A stretch of DNA of 64,000 bases. It comes from Brevundimonas sp. Root1279. Lineage in GTDB: Bacteria > Pseudomonadota > Alphaproteobacteria > Caulobacterales > Caulobacteraceae. Shown one piece after another: positions 45,633 through 55,734 of the stretch (positions are counted from its first letter, which is position 1; each line of letters starts with the position of its first letter). The notes under the pieces were generated by a model that searched no databases, was not told where the DNA came from, and worked only from the letters and a program-made list of their open reading frames with translations. A program made the position numbers and the translations under genes. The DNA lies in the NCBI RefSeq assembly GCF_001425945.1, contig NZ_LMEB01000004.1:46536-110535 (forward strand), in the 5' to 3' direction.

Positions 45633-47072
45633 ATGCCTGATCTGATCACAGCTCTTCATCTCTCGGCTCCGGAAGCGACCCTCGCCGTCGGCGGCCTGGT
45701 TCTGCTCATGGTCGGCGCCTTCGGCGGCAGCGCCCGCGTGGTGTCTATCCTTTCGGCCCTGCTGCTGGTCGCCGCCACGGCCATCGCCGTCACCGGCCCG
45801 CTGGGGCAGGCCTTCAACGGCGCCTATGTCGCGGACCCGCTGGCCGTCTATGGCAAGGCGCTGATCTTCCTCGCCGGTGCGGTGGCCATCGTGCTGGGCG
45901 ACGGCTGGATGCACCGCAACCGCATCGAGCGCTTCGAATATCCGATCCTGATCGTGCTGGCCTCCGCCGGCATGGGCATGATGGCCTCGTCGGGCGACCT
46001 GATCTCGCTCTACGTCGGCATCGAGCTGCACTCGCTGGCGCTCTACGTCCTGGCCGCCTTCCACCGCGACGACCTGAAGGCCTCGGAAGCGGGCCTGAAG
46101 TATTTCGTCCTCGGCGCCCTGTCGTCGGGCCTGCTGCTGTACGGCGCCAGCCTGATCTACGGCTTCGCCGGCTCGATGCGCTTCGAGGACATCGCCGCCT
46201 TCGCCGCCGCCAACCCGTCGACCGGCCTGATCTTCGGCCTGGTGTTCCTGATCTGCGGCCTGGCCTTCAAGATCTCGGCCGCGCCGTTCCACATGTGGAC
46301 CCCGGACGTCTATGAAGGCGCCCCGACCCCCGTCGTCGCCCTGTTCGCCACGGCCCCCAAGGTCGCCGCCATGGTGCTGATCGCCCGCACCCTGGAAGGC
46401 GCCTTCGCCGGCTCGCACGACCAGTGGGCCCAGGTCCTGGTTATGATCTCGCTGATCAGCTTCGCCGTCGGCGCCTTCGGCGGCCTGGCCCAGAAAGACA
46501 TCCAGCGCCTGCTCGCCTATTCGTCGATCGCCAACATCGGCTACGCCCTGCTCGGCATCGTCGCCGGCACCACGGTCGGCATCCAGGCCATGCTGCTGTT
46601 CATGACCCTGTACGTCATCGACCAGATCGGCTTCTTCGCCATCCTGCTGTCGCTGAGCCGCAACGGCCGTCCGATCCGCCGCATCCAGGACCTCGCCGGC
46701 CTTCGCAAGGATCGTCCGGTGACCACCCTGGCCCTGACCGTGCTGTCGCTGTCGGTGCTTGGCATGCCGCCGCTGTCGGGCTTCTGGGGCAAGTGGGCCG
46801 TCTTCGGCGCCGCCGCCGATGCGGGCTACTGGCAGGTCGGCGCAGCCGGCCTGGTCGCCTCGGTCGTGGCCGGCTTCTACTATCTGCGCATCATCAAGGT
46901 GATGTGGTTCGACCCGGCCCCGGAAGGGACGGCGGCCACGGACAAGGCGCCGATCGAAGCCAAGACCATCGCCTGGGCGTCGGCGGTCTTCTGCTTCCCG
47001 CTGGTGATGGTTGCGCTGACCTGGCTCGAGCCGCTCAGCAAGGCCGCCGCCCAGGGCTTCGGAGTCCAATAG
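45633..47072 (+). CDS. nuoN: NADH-quinone oxidoreductase subunit N
   Basis: Third antiporter-like membrane subunit, 479 aa, last of the 14 nuo genes. FKISAAPFHMWTPDVYEGAPT is the core motif. It is followed seven bases later by birA, a known neighbour in alphaproteobacteria. Confidence 0.97.
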   Translation: MPDLITALHLSAPEATLAVGGLVLLMVGAFGGSARVVSILSALLLVAATAIAVTGPLGQAFNGAYVADPLAVYGKALIFLAGAVAIVLGDGWMHRNRIERFEYPILIVLASAGMGMMASSGDLISLYVGIELHSLALYVLAAFHRDDLKASEAGLKYFVLGALSSGLLLYGASLIYGFAGSMRFEDIAAFAAANPSTGLIFGLVFLICGLAFKISAAPFHMWTPDVYEGAPTPVVALFATAPKVAAMVLIARTLEGAFAGSHDQWAQVLVMISLISFAVGAFGGLAQKDIQRLLAYSSIANIGYALLGIVAGTTVGIQAMLLFMTLYVIDQIGFFAILLSLSRNGRPIRRIQDLAGLRKDRPVTTLALTVLSLSVLGMPPLSGFWGKWAVFGAAADAGYWQVGAAGLVASVVAGFYYLRIIKVMWFDPAPEGTAATDKAPIEAKTIAWASAVFCFPLVMVALTWLEPLSKAAAQGFGVQ

Positions 47073-47079
47073 GGCGCCG

Positions 47080-47829
47080 ATGCCCGGCGCCCCCATCCTG
47101 CTGCTCGATCACGTCGACTCCACCAATGCGGAGGCCCGTCGCCGGGCCGAAGCCGGCGAGACCGGCCCGCTGTGGATCGTCGCGCGCAGCCAGACCGCGG
47201 GCAGGGGGCGTCGCGGCCGGGCCTGGGAGAGCGATACGGGCAACCTGTTCGCCACCTTGCTCACCGCCACGCGCAAGCCGCCGGCCGAGGCGGCCCAGGT
47301 GACCTTCGTGGCGGCCCTGGCCGTCGCCGACCTGCTGGACGCCTATGCGCCGCCGTCGCTGGTGACGATCAAATGGCCCAACGACGTGATGCTGGCGGGC
47401 GACAAGGCCTCGGGCATCCTGGTCGAGTCCGGCATGCACGCTCGCGGCGGTCTGTGGCTGGCCGTCGGCATAGGCGTGAACCTGGCCCATGCGCCGCCGG
47501 CGACCGAGCGGCCCGCGACGGCTTTGTCCCAGCACTTGCGCGGCGATGTGGTGGCCGTGCCGGCGATCGACGGCGCGGCCGCGAAACTGGCCGAGGCCTT
47601 CGCTATATGGGCCGAACGCTGGGAAACCCTGGGCTTCGAGCCCGTCCTGGACGCCTGGCGCGCCCGCACGCCGGGGCTCGACGGTCCGGCCGTCGCGCGG
47701 CTGGGGAATGAGACGCTGGCGGGGCGCGCCGAGGGGGTGGCGCCCGATGGAGCGCTGAGGCTGAGACTGGCGGACGGATCGCTGCGGATGATCTCGGCCG
47801 GCGACGTATTCTTCGGGGAGCAAGCCTGA
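47080..47829 (+). CDS. birA: Biotin--[acetyl-CoA-carboxylase] ligase
   Basis: Attaches biotin to the carboxylase BCCP, 249 aa. Active-site patterns are [13 protein letters not shown] and [10 protein letters not shown]. There is no N-terminal helix-turn-helix, so it is a class I (non-regulatory) ligase. The start of coaX shares one base with its stop. Confidence 0.94.
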   Translation: MPGAPILLLDHVDSTNAEARRRAEAGETGPLWIVARSQTAGRGRRGRAWESDTGNLFATLLTATRKPPAEAAQVTFVAALAVADLLDAYAPPSLVTIKWPNDVMLAGDKASGILVESGMHARGGLWLAVGIGVNLAHAPPATERPATALSQHLRGDVVAVPAIDGAAAKLAEAFAIWAERWETLGFEPVLDAWRARTPGLDGPAVARLGNETLAGRAEGVAPDGALRLRLADGSLRMISAGDVFFGEQA

Positions 47830-48608
47830 TGCTGCTGGCGATCGAGCAGGGCAACACCAACACGCTGTTCGCGGTCCATGACGGGAGCGAGTGGATCGCC
47901 CAGTGGCGCACGGCAACCGACGCCAGCCGCACCGCCGACGAGTACGCTGTCTGGCTGAGCCAGCTGCTGACCATGCGCGGCCTGACCATCGGTCAGCTGG
48001 ACGGCTGCATAATCTCCAGCGTGGTGCCGCAGTCGATCTTCAATCTGCGCAACCTGTCGCGACGCTATCTGCACGTCGAGCCGCTGGTTATTGGCGACAA
48101 TGTCGACCTGGGCATTCCGGTGCGCATCCTGAAGCCGAGCGAGGCGGGGGCTGACCGGCTGGTCAACGCCATCGGGGCGCACCTGGTCTATCCGGGCGAC
48201 CTGATCATCATCGACAGCGGTACGGCCACCACCTTCGACGTGGTCGCCGCCGACGGCGCCTTCGAGGGCGGCGTTATCGCGCCCGGCATCAATCTCAGCC
48301 TCCAGGCCCTGCACGAGGCGGCGGCCATGCTGCCGCGCATCGCGATCCAGAAGCCGGAGAAGGTGATCGGCAAGGACACCGTCTCCAACATGCAGTCCGG
48401 CGTCTTCTGGGGCTATGTCGCCCTGATCGAAGGCCTGGTCGCACGCATCAAGGCGGAGTGGGGCAAGCCCATGACCGTCATCGGCACCGGCGGCGTCGCC
48501 TCGCTGTTCGAAGGCGCCACCACATCCATCGACCGGTTCGATCCGGACCTGACCATCCGCGGCCTGCTCGAAATCTGGCGGCGGAACACCCATCTCGGGA
48601 AGCAATGA
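47829..48608 (+). CDS. coaX: Type III pantothenate kinase
   Basis: First step of coenzyme A synthesis, 259 aa. The ASKHA-type pattern [14 protein letters not shown] at the start and [15 protein letters not shown] are typical. CoaX enzymes need a monovalent cation and resist CoA feedback. The stop overlaps the RNase J start by four bases. Confidence 0.95.
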   Translation: MLLAIEQGNTNTLFAVHDGSEWIAQWRTATDASRTADEYAVWLSQLLTMRGLTIGQLDGCIISSVVPQSIFNLRNLSRRYLHVEPLVIGDNVDLGIPVRILKPSEAGADRLVNAIGAHLVYPGDLIIIDSGTATTFDVVAADGAFEGGVIAPGINLSLQALHEAAAMLPRIAIQKPEKVIGKDTVSNMQSGVFWGYVALIEGLVARIKAEWGKPMTVIGTGGVASLFEGATTSIDRFDPDLTIRGLLEIWRRNTHLGKQ

Positions 48609-50278
48609 CAAAAACCAAGACCAACGAACTCGTCTTCCTGCCGCTCGGCGGCTCGAACGAGATCGGCATGAACCTCAACGCCTACGGCTACGGCCCGGCG
48701 GACAACCGCGAATGGATCGTCGTCGACGTCGGCGTCACCTTCGGCGACCCCTCGACGCCGGGCGTCGACGTCATCGTCCCGGACCCGACCTATCTCGAAG
48801 GCGAGAACATCCGCGGCATCGTACTGACCCACGCGCACGAGGACCACATCGGCGCCCTGGGCTGGCTGTGGCCGCGTATCAAGGCGCCGCTCTACGCCAC
48901 GCCGTTCACCGCCTATCTGATCCGCGAGAAGCTGCGCGACGCCGGCCTGCTGGACGAGGTCGAGCTGATCGAGGTGCCGCTGGGCGGCTCGATCGACCTG
49001 GGCCCGTTCCAGGTCGAGATGGTCACCATCACCCACTCGATCGCCGAGCCGAACGGCCTGGCCATCAAGACCCCGCTGGGCACAGTCCTGCACACCGGCG
49101 ACTGGAAGATCGACAACGATCCGGTCGTCGGCGAGCGCACCGACGTGGACACGATCAAACGCCTCGGCGACGAGGGCGTCCTGGCCATGATCTGCGACTC
49201 CACCAACGTCTTCCAGGACGGCGTCGCCGGCTCTGAGGGCGCTGTGAAGGTCAAGCTGGCCGAGCTGATCGGCCAGCTGAAGGGGCGGGTCGCCGTCGGG
49301 TGTTTCGCCTCCAATGTCGCGCGCATGGACAGCGTGATCCGCGCCGCAGAGGCCGCAGGACGTCGGGTGGCCCTGGCCGGCCGGTCGATGCACCGGATCA
49401 CCGCCGCCGCCAAATCAGTCGGCATGCTGTCGGACCTGAAGCCCTTCCTGTCGGAGCAGGAGGCCCGCGTCTGGCCGGCCGACGAGATCCTCTACCTCTG
49501 CACCGGCAGCCAGGGGGAGGCGAGGGCGGCTCTGTCGCGCGTGGCCGAGGGCACCCATCCCTTCGTCAAGCTGGGCAAGGGCGACCACTGCATCTTCTCG
49601 TCGCGGATGATCCCCGGCAACGAGCTGGCCATCGGCCGACTGCAGGACGTGCTCTCGGAGCGGGGCGTGCGCCTCTACACCGAGAAGGACCACCCCGGCA
49701 TCCACGTCTCCGGCCACCCGTGCCGCGACGAGCTGCGCCAGATGTATCAGTGGGCGCGGCCGCACGTGGCGGTTCCGACCCATGGCATGCGCCGCCACCT
49801 GGCCGAGCACGCCCTCCTGGCAAAGGAGATGCAGGTCCCGGAAACCGTCACCCCGCGCAACGGCGACATGGTGCTGCTGGCCCCCGGGCCGGCGCGGATC
49901 ATCGACGAAGTGCCGTCCGGCCGCCTGTTCGTCGACGGCGGCATGCTGGTCGAGGAGGCCGGCGAGGCCCTGCGCGAGCGCAAGCACGCGGCCTCGAACG
50001 GCGTCCTGATCGTCAGCTTCGCCATGGACAAGCGCGGCAAGATCGTCTCGGACATCGACGTCCGCGGCCTCGGCCTGCCGGGCGACGAGGACCGGCCGCT
50101 GGGCGAGATCCTCGACGACCTGGCCGAACGCGTCGAACAGGTCGTGCGCGGACTCAAGGGCGAGGCGCTGGAGGACGAGATCGTGGTCGAACAGGCCGTG
50201 GCGAGGGCGCTCAAGAAGGCCAGCCAGCAGGTCTGGAGCCGACGTCCGATCGTCGAGACCATCATCCTTCGACTATGA
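48605..50278 (+). CDS. rnj: Ribonuclease J
   Basis: 5'-3' exonuclease and endonuclease of the beta-lactamase/beta-CASP group, 557 aa from the ATG at 48605. The metal site is HAHEDHIGA. Further motifs are THSIAEPNG and HTGDWKID, and CTGSQGE in the beta-CASP domain. An upstream frame to 48458 lies in coaX and is rejected. Alphaproteobacterial RNase J works in rRNA maturation and mRNA turnover. Confidence 0.95.
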   Translation: MTKTKTNELVFLPLGGSNEIGMNLNAYGYGPADNREWIVVDVGVTFGDPSTPGVDVIVPDPTYLEGENIRGIVLTHAHEDHIGALGWLWPRIKAPLYATPFTAYLIREKLRDAGLLDEVELIEVPLGGSIDLGPFQVEMVTITHSIAEPNGLAIKTPLGTVLHTGDWKIDNDPVVGERTDVDTIKRLGDEGVLAMICDSTNVFQDGVAGSEGAVKVKLAELIGQLKGRVAVGCFASNVARMDSVIRAAEAAGRRVALAGRSMHRITAAAKSVGMLSDLKPFLSEQEARVWPADEILYLCTGSQGEARAALSRVAEGTHPFVKLGKGDHCIFSSRMIPGNELAIGRLQDVLSERGVRLYTEKDHPGIHVSGHPCRDELRQMYQWARPHVAVPTHGMRRHLAEHALLAKEMQVPETVTPRNGDMVLLAPGPARIIDEVPSGRLFVDGGMLVEEAGEALRERKHAASNGVLIVSFAMDKRGKIVSDIDVRGLGLPGDEDRPLGEILDDLAERVEQVVRGLKGEALEDEIVVEQAVARALKKASQQVWSRRPIVETIILRL

Positions 50279-50298
50279 GGCGGCGGGCCTCGGGGCCT

Positions 50299-50336
50299 TT
50301 GATCGGGCGCCGGGCCCTCCTATAAGGAGCCGATTC
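50299..50336 (+). promoter_or_regulatory. Predicted pyrH promoter with a GANTC at the start site
   Basis: TTGATC (50299-50304), a 16-base spacer, then TATAAG (50321-50326). GATTC (50332-50336) lies at the expected start, the same position relative to the -10 as in the predicted nuo promoter. A small CTCC-TATAA-GGAG hairpin overlaps the -10. Confidence 0.45.
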
Positions 50337-50355
50337 CCCCGCCCAAGGACTTCCC

Positions 50356-51099
50356 ATGCCCGACGCCCCTTCCGAGTTCCGCTACAAGCGCGTCCTGCTG
50401 AAGGTCTCGGGCGAGGTCCTGATGGGCGATCAGGCTTACGGCATCGACCAGAACACGGTCGCGACCGTCGCCCAAGCCGTGGCCTCGGTGGCGCGGGACG
50501 GCGTCGAGATCTGCCTGGTCATCGGTGGCGGCAACATCTTCCGCGGCGTGTCCAAGGCCGCCGGCGACATGGACCGCGCCACGGCTGACTACATGGGCAT
50601 GCTGGCGACGGTGATGAACGCCCTGGCCATGCAGGCGGCGCTTGAGAAGATCGGCGTGCCGACCCGGGTGCAGAGCGCCCTGACCATGAATGCCGTGGCC
50701 GAGCCCTATGTGCGCCGGCGGGCTTTGCGTCATCTCGAGAAGGGCCGGGTGGTGATCTTCGCCGCCGGCGTCGGCGCGCCGTTCTTCACCACGGACTCCG
50801 GCGCCGCCCTGCGCGCTGCGGAAATGGGCTGCGACGCCCTGCTGAAGGGCACCAGCGTCGACGGCGTCTACACGGCCGATCCCAAGAAGGATAAGACCGC
50901 GACCCGCTACGAGACCCTGACCTACCACGACGTGCTGGCCAAGGACCTCAAGGTCATGGACGCCTCGGCCATCGCCCTGATGCGTGACTCGGGCATTCCG
51001 ATCGTGGTCTTCTCCATCCGTGAGGATGGTTCGTTGCGGAAGACGTTGACCGGCGAAGGGACCTTCACGGTCATAACTTCGAACGTTAAGTCTGCCTGA
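50356..51099 (+). CDS. pyrH: UMP kinase
   Basis: Phosphorylates UMP to UDP in the pyrimidine pathway, 247 aa. The start of the fold is [15 protein letters not shown]. Residues [10 protein letters not shown] and the loop [15 protein letters not shown] are typical. Bacterial UMP kinase is hexameric and allosteric. It starts a run of genes that ends at lpxB. Confidence 0.96.
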   Translation: MPDAPSEFRYKRVLLKVSGEVLMGDQAYGIDQNTVATVAQAVASVARDGVEICLVIGGGNIFRGVSKAAGDMDRATADYMGMLATVMNALAMQAALEKIGVPTRVQSALTMNAVAEPYVRRRALRHLEKGRVVIFAAGVGAPFFTTDSGAALRAAEMGCDALLKGTSVDGVYTADPKKDKTATRYETLTYHDVLAKDLKVMDASAIALMRDSGIPIVVFSIREDGSLRKTLTGEGTFTVITSNVKSA

Positions 51100-51130
51100 C
51101 CAAAGCCATCAAAGAACGCGAGAAAATACC

Positions 51131-51688
51131 ATGGCCAAGCCTGACCTGAAGACCTACCGCGACCGCATGGACAAGGCGGTCAGCGCCCTCAAGGAAGAGT
51201 TCAACGGCCTGCGCACCGGCCGGGCCAACGCCGGCCTGCTGGATCCGGTCCAGGTCGAGGCCTACGGCTCGACCTCGCCCCTGAACGCGGTCGCAGCCAT
51301 CAGCGTGCCCGAGCCGCGCATGATCTCGGTCAACGTCTGGGACAAGGGCATGGTCGTCTCGGTCGAGAAGGCCATCCGCGCCGCCGGCCTGGGCCTGAAC
51401 CCGATCGTCGACGGCCAGACCCTGCGTATCCCGATCCCGCCGCTGACCGAAGAGCGCCGCAAGGACCTGGCCAAGCTGGCGGGCAAATACTCCGAGCAGC
51501 AGAAGATCGCCGTCCGCAACGTGCGTCGCGACGCCAACGACGACCTGAAGAAGGCCGAGAAGGCGTCCGAAATCAGCCAGGACGAGCAGAAGAAGATGGA
51601 AACCGAGGTCCAGAAGGACACGGACGCGGCCATCAAGCGCATCGACGAGGCCTTGAAAGCCAAGGAAGTCGAGATCATGCAGGTTTGA
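51131..51688 (+). CDS. frr: Ribosome recycling factor
   Basis: Releases the ribosome from mRNA with EF-G after termination, 185 aa. [14 protein letters not shown] and the three-helix bundle with [13 protein letters not shown] are typical. Next to pyrH as in most proteobacteria. Confidence 0.97.
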   Translation: MAKPDLKTYRDRMDKAVSALKEEFNGLRTGRANAGLLDPVQVEAYGSTSPLNAVAAISVPEPRMISVNVWDKGMVVSVEKAIRAAGLGLNPIVDGQTLRIPIPPLTEERRKDLAKLAGKYSEQQKIAVRNVRRDANDDLKKAEKASEISQDEQKKMETEVQKDTDAAIKRIDEALKAKEVEIMQV

Positions 51689-51720
51689 CGGCGAAATTTG
51701 CCGTAGGATAACCGCTGGTC

Positions 51721-52482
51721 ATGCCCGCTGAACCTCAGAAGCCTTCGCCCGCGCCGGACGGGCCGCGCCATGTCGCCCTGATCATGGACGGCAATGGCCG
51801 CTGGGCGCAGGCGCGCGGCCTGCCGCGGGCGCTTGGCCATCGCGAGGGCGTCCAGGCCCTGAAACGCACCATCGAGGCGGCCCCCACCCTTGGCATCCAG
51901 TGTCTGACGGTGTTCGGCTTCTCGACCGAGAACTGGCGCCGCCCGGTCGAGGAAGTCTCCGACCTGATGGGGCTGGTGCGCACCTATGTGGCCAGCGACC
52001 TGAAGCGGCTGGACCGGGCGGGGGTCCGTGTCCGGATCCTGGGCCGCCGCGAGGGTCTGCCGGCCGACATCGCGGACATCGTCTCCCGCACGGAGACGAG
52101 CACCGCCCACAATGACAAATTCCTGCTCCAGGTGGCCTTCAACTACGGCGGTCAGTCCGACATCGTCGACGCCGCCCGCCGTCACTTCGAGCGTCAGCGG
52201 GCCGGCGAGGCCGTCGGACCGCTGACCGAGGAGACGCTCGGAGCCGGTCTGTCGACCGCAGGCGGTCCGCCGGTCGACGTGATCGTGCGCACTTCGGGCG
52301 AGCGCCGCCTGTCCAACTTCCTGCTTTGGGAAGCCGCCTACGCCGAGCTCGTCTATCAGGACATCCTCTGGCCCGACTACGGCGCCGAGGCCCTGGCCGA
52401 CGTCGTCGAGCAGTATCGCCGCCGCGACCGTCGCTACGGCGGTCTGGCGTCGGGCGCCGACGTCGCCCGGGCGGCCGGCTGA
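51721..52482 (+). CDS. uppS: Isoprenyl transferase (undecaprenyl diphosphate synthase)
   Basis: Makes undecaprenyl diphosphate, the lipid carrier for peptidoglycan and other surface polymers, 253 aa. Patterns are IMDGNGRWAQARG and VRTSGERRLSNFLLW. The stop shares one base with the cdsA start. Confidence 0.96.
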   Translation: MPAEPQKPSPAPDGPRHVALIMDGNGRWAQARGLPRALGHREGVQALKRTIEAAPTLGIQCLTVFGFSTENWRRPVEEVSDLMGLVRTYVASDLKRLDRAGVRVRILGRREGLPADIADIVSRTETSTAHNDKFLLQVAFNYGGQSDIVDAARRHFERQRAGEAVGPLTEETLGAGLSTAGGPPVDVIVRTSGERRLSNFLLWEAAYAELVYQDILWPDYGAEALADVVEQYRRRDRRYGGLASGADVARAAG

Positions 52483-53300
52483 TGGCGTTTCGGGCCGGCG
52501 ACATAGGATTGAGAGCGGCGTCGGCCTTCGTGCTGGCGCCCGCCGCCGTCGTGGCGATCTGGGCCGGCGGCTACTGGTTCCTCGCCCTCATGCTGCTGGC
52601 CTGCGCCCTGCTGGCCGTTGAATGGGCGATGATGAGCGCCTCGGCGGCCTGGCGGCTGATGGCGGGGGCCGTCGCCTTCGGCCTGATCGCCTCCGTGATC
52701 TCGGCCTATGTCGAGCAGCTGTCGTTGGCGCTGGTGATGCTGGTGTTCTGCGCCGCCGCCGCAGGCCTGTTCGCGCGCAGCCGCGGGCAGGAGGCCCTGG
52801 ATGCCGCCTATGGCGTCCTCTACCTCGGTTGGCCCGCGATCCTGCTGATCTGGCTGCGGGACGGCTCGTCCGAAAGCGGCCTGGCCTGGACCGTCTCGGC
52901 CTTCATCATCGCCTGGTCCTCTGACAGCCTGGCCTATCTCGTCGGCAGCCTGCTGGGCGGGCCCAAGCTGTGGCCGCGGTTCTCGCCCAACAAGACCTGG
53001 TCCGGCTTCATCGGGGGGTTGGCCGCCGGCACGGTCGCGGGCGTCCTGCTGGCGACCTTCCTCGACATGGGCATCAACCCGGGTTGGGGCGCGCTGCTTG
53101 GCTTCGCCGCGGCCCTCGCCACCATGGCCGGAGACCTCTGGGAATCCGCCCTGAAGCGACGCTACGGCGTCAAGGATGCGGGCAAGCTGATTCCCGGTCA
53201 CGGCGGTCTGCTGGACCGCGTCGACGGCCTGATGTTCGCCGTCGTCATCGTCGCCCTCGCGCGCCTGCTGGTGATCACGGTCGGGGGCCAGGGGGGATGA
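52482..53300 (+). CDS. cdsA: Phosphatidate cytidylyltransferase
   Basis: Makes CDP-diacylglycerol for phospholipid synthesis, 272 aa with about eight membrane segments. The C-terminal signature is [20 protein letters not shown] with a downstream LLDRVDGL. The start is the ATG at 52482; a longer frame to 52326 lies in uppS. Confidence 0.93.
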   Translation: MAFRAGDIGLRAASAFVLAPAAVVAIWAGGYWFLALMLLACALLAVEWAMMSASAAWRLMAGAVAFGLIASVISAYVEQLSLALVMLVFCAAAAGLFARSRGQEALDAAYGVLYLGWPAILLIWLRDGSSESGLAWTVSAFIIAWSSDSLAYLVGSLLGGPKLWPRFSPNKTWSGFIGGLAAGTVAGVLLATFLDMGINPGWGALLGFAAALATMAGDLWESALKRRYGVKDAGKLIPGHGGLLDRVDGLMFAVVIVALARLLVITVGGQGG

Positions 53301-54493
53301 TCCGCCGCCGCGTCACCGTGCTCGGCTCGACCGGGTCCGTCGGCTGCTCGACCCTGGACCTGATGGAACAGGCCGAGGCCGCCGGCAGCGGCGCTTTTGA
53401 AGTCGAAGCCCTGACCGGCGGCGCCAACATCGCCCGCCTGGCCGAACAGGCCCGACGCTGGAAGCCCAAACTGGCGGTCACCGCCGATCCCGCGCGGCTG
53501 AACGAGCTGCGCGACGCCCTGGCCGGGTCGGGGGTCGAGGTCGCGGCGGGGGAGGGGGCTGTCATCGAGGCCGCGACCCGTCCGGCCGATTGGGTCATGG
53601 CCTCCATCGTCGGCGCGGCCGGCCTGCGCTCGGCCTGGGCTGCTGCGGCCACCGGCGCGACCCTGGCGCTGGCCAACAAGGAAAGCCTGGTCTGCGCCGG
53701 TCCGGCTCTGATCGAGCGGGTGCGCAAGGCCGGGGGCAGGCTGATTCCGGTCGATTCCGAGCATTCGGCCATTTTCCAGGTCTTTCCGCACGATCGCCCG
53801 GCCCAGGTGGCCAAGCTGGTGCTGACCGCCTCGGGCGGCCCGTTCCGCACTCGACCGCGCGAAGCCCTGGCCGACATCACGCCGGAACAGGCGGTGGCCC
53901 ATCCGAACTGGAGCATGGGCGCCAAGATTTCCGTCGACAGCGCCACCATGGCCAACAAGGGCCTGGAAATGATCGAGGCGGCATATCTGTTCGATATGCC
54001 CGCCGAGCGGATCGAGGTCGTGGTGCACCCCGAATCGATCGTGCACAGCCTCGTCGAGTACATAGACGGCTCCACCCTGGCCCAATTGGGCCCGCCGGAT
54101 ATGAAGACGCCGATCGCCTGCGCGCTGGCCTGGCCTGACCGGATCGCCTGGCCGGCCCCCCGTCTGGACCTGGCCGCTCTGGGGCGTCTGACGTTTGAAG
54201 CGCCGGATGAGGACCGGTTCCCGGCGCTTCGCCTCGCCCGTGAGGCGCTGCAGGCGGGCGGGGCCGCCCCGATCGTCTTCAACGCCGCCAATGAGGTGGC
54301 CGCCGTCGCATTTCTTGACCGTAGGCTAGGCTTTCTCAATATTGCCTCAGTCGTCGCCGACACCTTGTCGCGCGTGACGGCCTCGGGGGTGGATTCCGGT
54401 ACCCAAAACGCTTGCGACGCGGCACTGGCCGTGGATGCGCAAGCGCGACGGGTGGCGGAATCGATCGTCGACGGTCTGGCCGCAGCGGCCTGA
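53297..54493 (+). CDS. dxr: 1-deoxy-D-xylulose 5-phosphate reductoisomerase
   Basis: Second step of the MEP isoprenoid pathway, 398 aa. The NADPH site is LGSTGSVG, followed by [10 protein letters not shown] and [10 protein letters not shown]. It supplies precursors for UppS. It overlaps cdsA by four bases. Confidence 0.96.
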   Translation: MIRRRVTVLGSTGSVGCSTLDLMEQAEAAGSGAFEVEALTGGANIARLAEQARRWKPKLAVTADPARLNELRDALAGSGVEVAAGEGAVIEAATRPADWVMASIVGAAGLRSAWAAAATGATLALANKESLVCAGPALIERVRKAGGRLIPVDSEHSAIFQVFPHDRPAQVAKLVLTASGGPFRTRPREALADITPEQAVAHPNWSMGAKISVDSATMANKGLEMIEAAYLFDMPAERIEVVVHPESIVHSLVEYIDGSTLAQLGPPDMKTPIACALAWPDRIAWPAPRLDLAALGRLTFEAPDEDRFPALRLAREALQAGGAAPIVFNAANEVAAVAFLDRRLGFLNIASVVADTLSRVTASGVDSGTQNACDAALAVDAQARRVAESIVDGLAAAA

Positions 54494-54516
54494 ACGGCGG
54501 AGGATTTGAAATCGGC

Positions 54517-55734
54517 ATGATGGGCGCCTTCGGCCACCTGCTGCTCTACACGATCGTACCCTTCCTCCTGGTGTTGACGTTCATCGTCACCATCCACGAG
54601 CTGGGGCATTTCCTCGTGGCCCGCGCCTTTGGCGTGAAGGTCGACCGGTTCTCGATCGGTTTCGGCAAGGCCATCTTCAGCCGCACGGACCGTCACGGCA
54701 TTGAGTGGCGCCTCGCCTGGCTGCCGCTGGGCGGCTACGTCAAATTCTCGGGCGACCTCGACGCCTCCAGCGTGCCGGACCAGGCGGGTCTGGACGAACT
54801 GCGCCAGCGCGTCATCGCCGAGCACGGCCCCGGCGCCGAGCGCGACTATTTCCATTTCAAGCCGATCTGGCAGCGGATGCTGATCGTCGCGGCGGGGCCT
54901 GCGGCGAATTTCCTGCTGGCCATGGTGCTTCTCACCCTGCTGTTCAGCGCCATCGGCGAGCGGGTCCTGGCGCCGCGCGTGCACTCGACCGTTGCGGGCA
55001 GCCCCGCCGCCGCCGCCGGCTTCGAGCGGGGCGATCTGATCGTCGCCATCAACGGCCGGCCGATCGCCGACAGCCAGGAAGTCAATCGCAGCGTGGTCAT
55101 GAGCGCCGGGGATCCGGTGCGCTTCACCGTCGACCGCGGCGGCCGCCAACTGATCCTGACCGCGACGCCCGAGCGGCAGATCGTGGACGATGAGATCGCC
55201 GGTCGGGTTCGGATCGCTCAGATCGGCCTCTTCATGGGCGTGCAGCAGAGCGACATCAGCTTCCGCCGCCTCAACCCCATCGAAGCGTTCGGCAAGGGCA
55301 TCGAAACGATCGGAACCACTGTCGGTACGACGGCGACCTATCTCGGCCGCATCTTCACCGGGAAGGAATCGGGCGATCTGCTGAACGGCCCGATCGGCAT
55401 CGCCAAGGCCGCCGGCGGAGTCACGCAGCAGGCCGTCAGCGCCAATCCCGACCCGATGTGGATGGCCGCCAACCTGGCCCTGACCTTCCTCAACTTCGCG
55501 GCCCTGGTTTCAATCGGAATTGGCATTGTGAATCTGTTGCCTATACCGGTTCTCGATGGGGGCCACCTGCTGTTCTACAGCTATGAAGCTGTGGCGCGCA
55601 GGCCAGTCCCCGCGCGGGTTCAGGATGTCGGCTACCGTGTCGGTCTTGCTTTGCTGGCGGGATTGATGTTGTTCGCCACCTGGAACGACCTGCAAAAGCT
55701 AAGCTTGTTCAAATTCCTCGGCGGGCTCGCATGA
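54517..55734 (+). CDS. rseP: Site-2 protease RseP (MmpA-like)
   Basis: Intramembrane zinc metalloprotease, 405 aa, inner membrane. The zinc motif is HELGH (VTIHELGHFLV), a PDZ domain lies in the middle, and the second active site is NLLPIPVLDGG. RseP cleaves anti-sigma factors; its Caulobacter counterpart MmpA clears PodJ fragments. A GGAGG (54499-54503) precedes adjacent ATGs at 54517 and 54520. Confidence 0.95.
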   Translation: MMGAFGHLLLYTIVPFLLVLTFIVTIHELGHFLVARAFGVKVDRFSIGFGKAIFSRTDRHGIEWRLAWLPLGGYVKFSGDLDASSVPDQAGLDELRQRVIAEHGPGAERDYFHFKPIWQRMLIVAAGPAANFLLAMVLLTLLFSAIGERVLAPRVHSTVAGSPAAAAGFERGDLIVAINGRPIADSQEVNRSVVMSAGDPVRFTVDRGGRQLILTATPERQIVDDEIAGRVRIAQIGLFMGVQQSDISFRRLNPIEAFGKGIETIGTTVGTTATYLGRIFTGKESGDLLNGPIGIAKAAGGVTQQAVSANPDPMWMAANLALTFLNFAALVSIGIGIVNLLPIPVLDGGHLLFYSYEAVARRPVPARVQDVGYRVGLALLAGLMLFATWNDLQKLSLFKFLGGLA

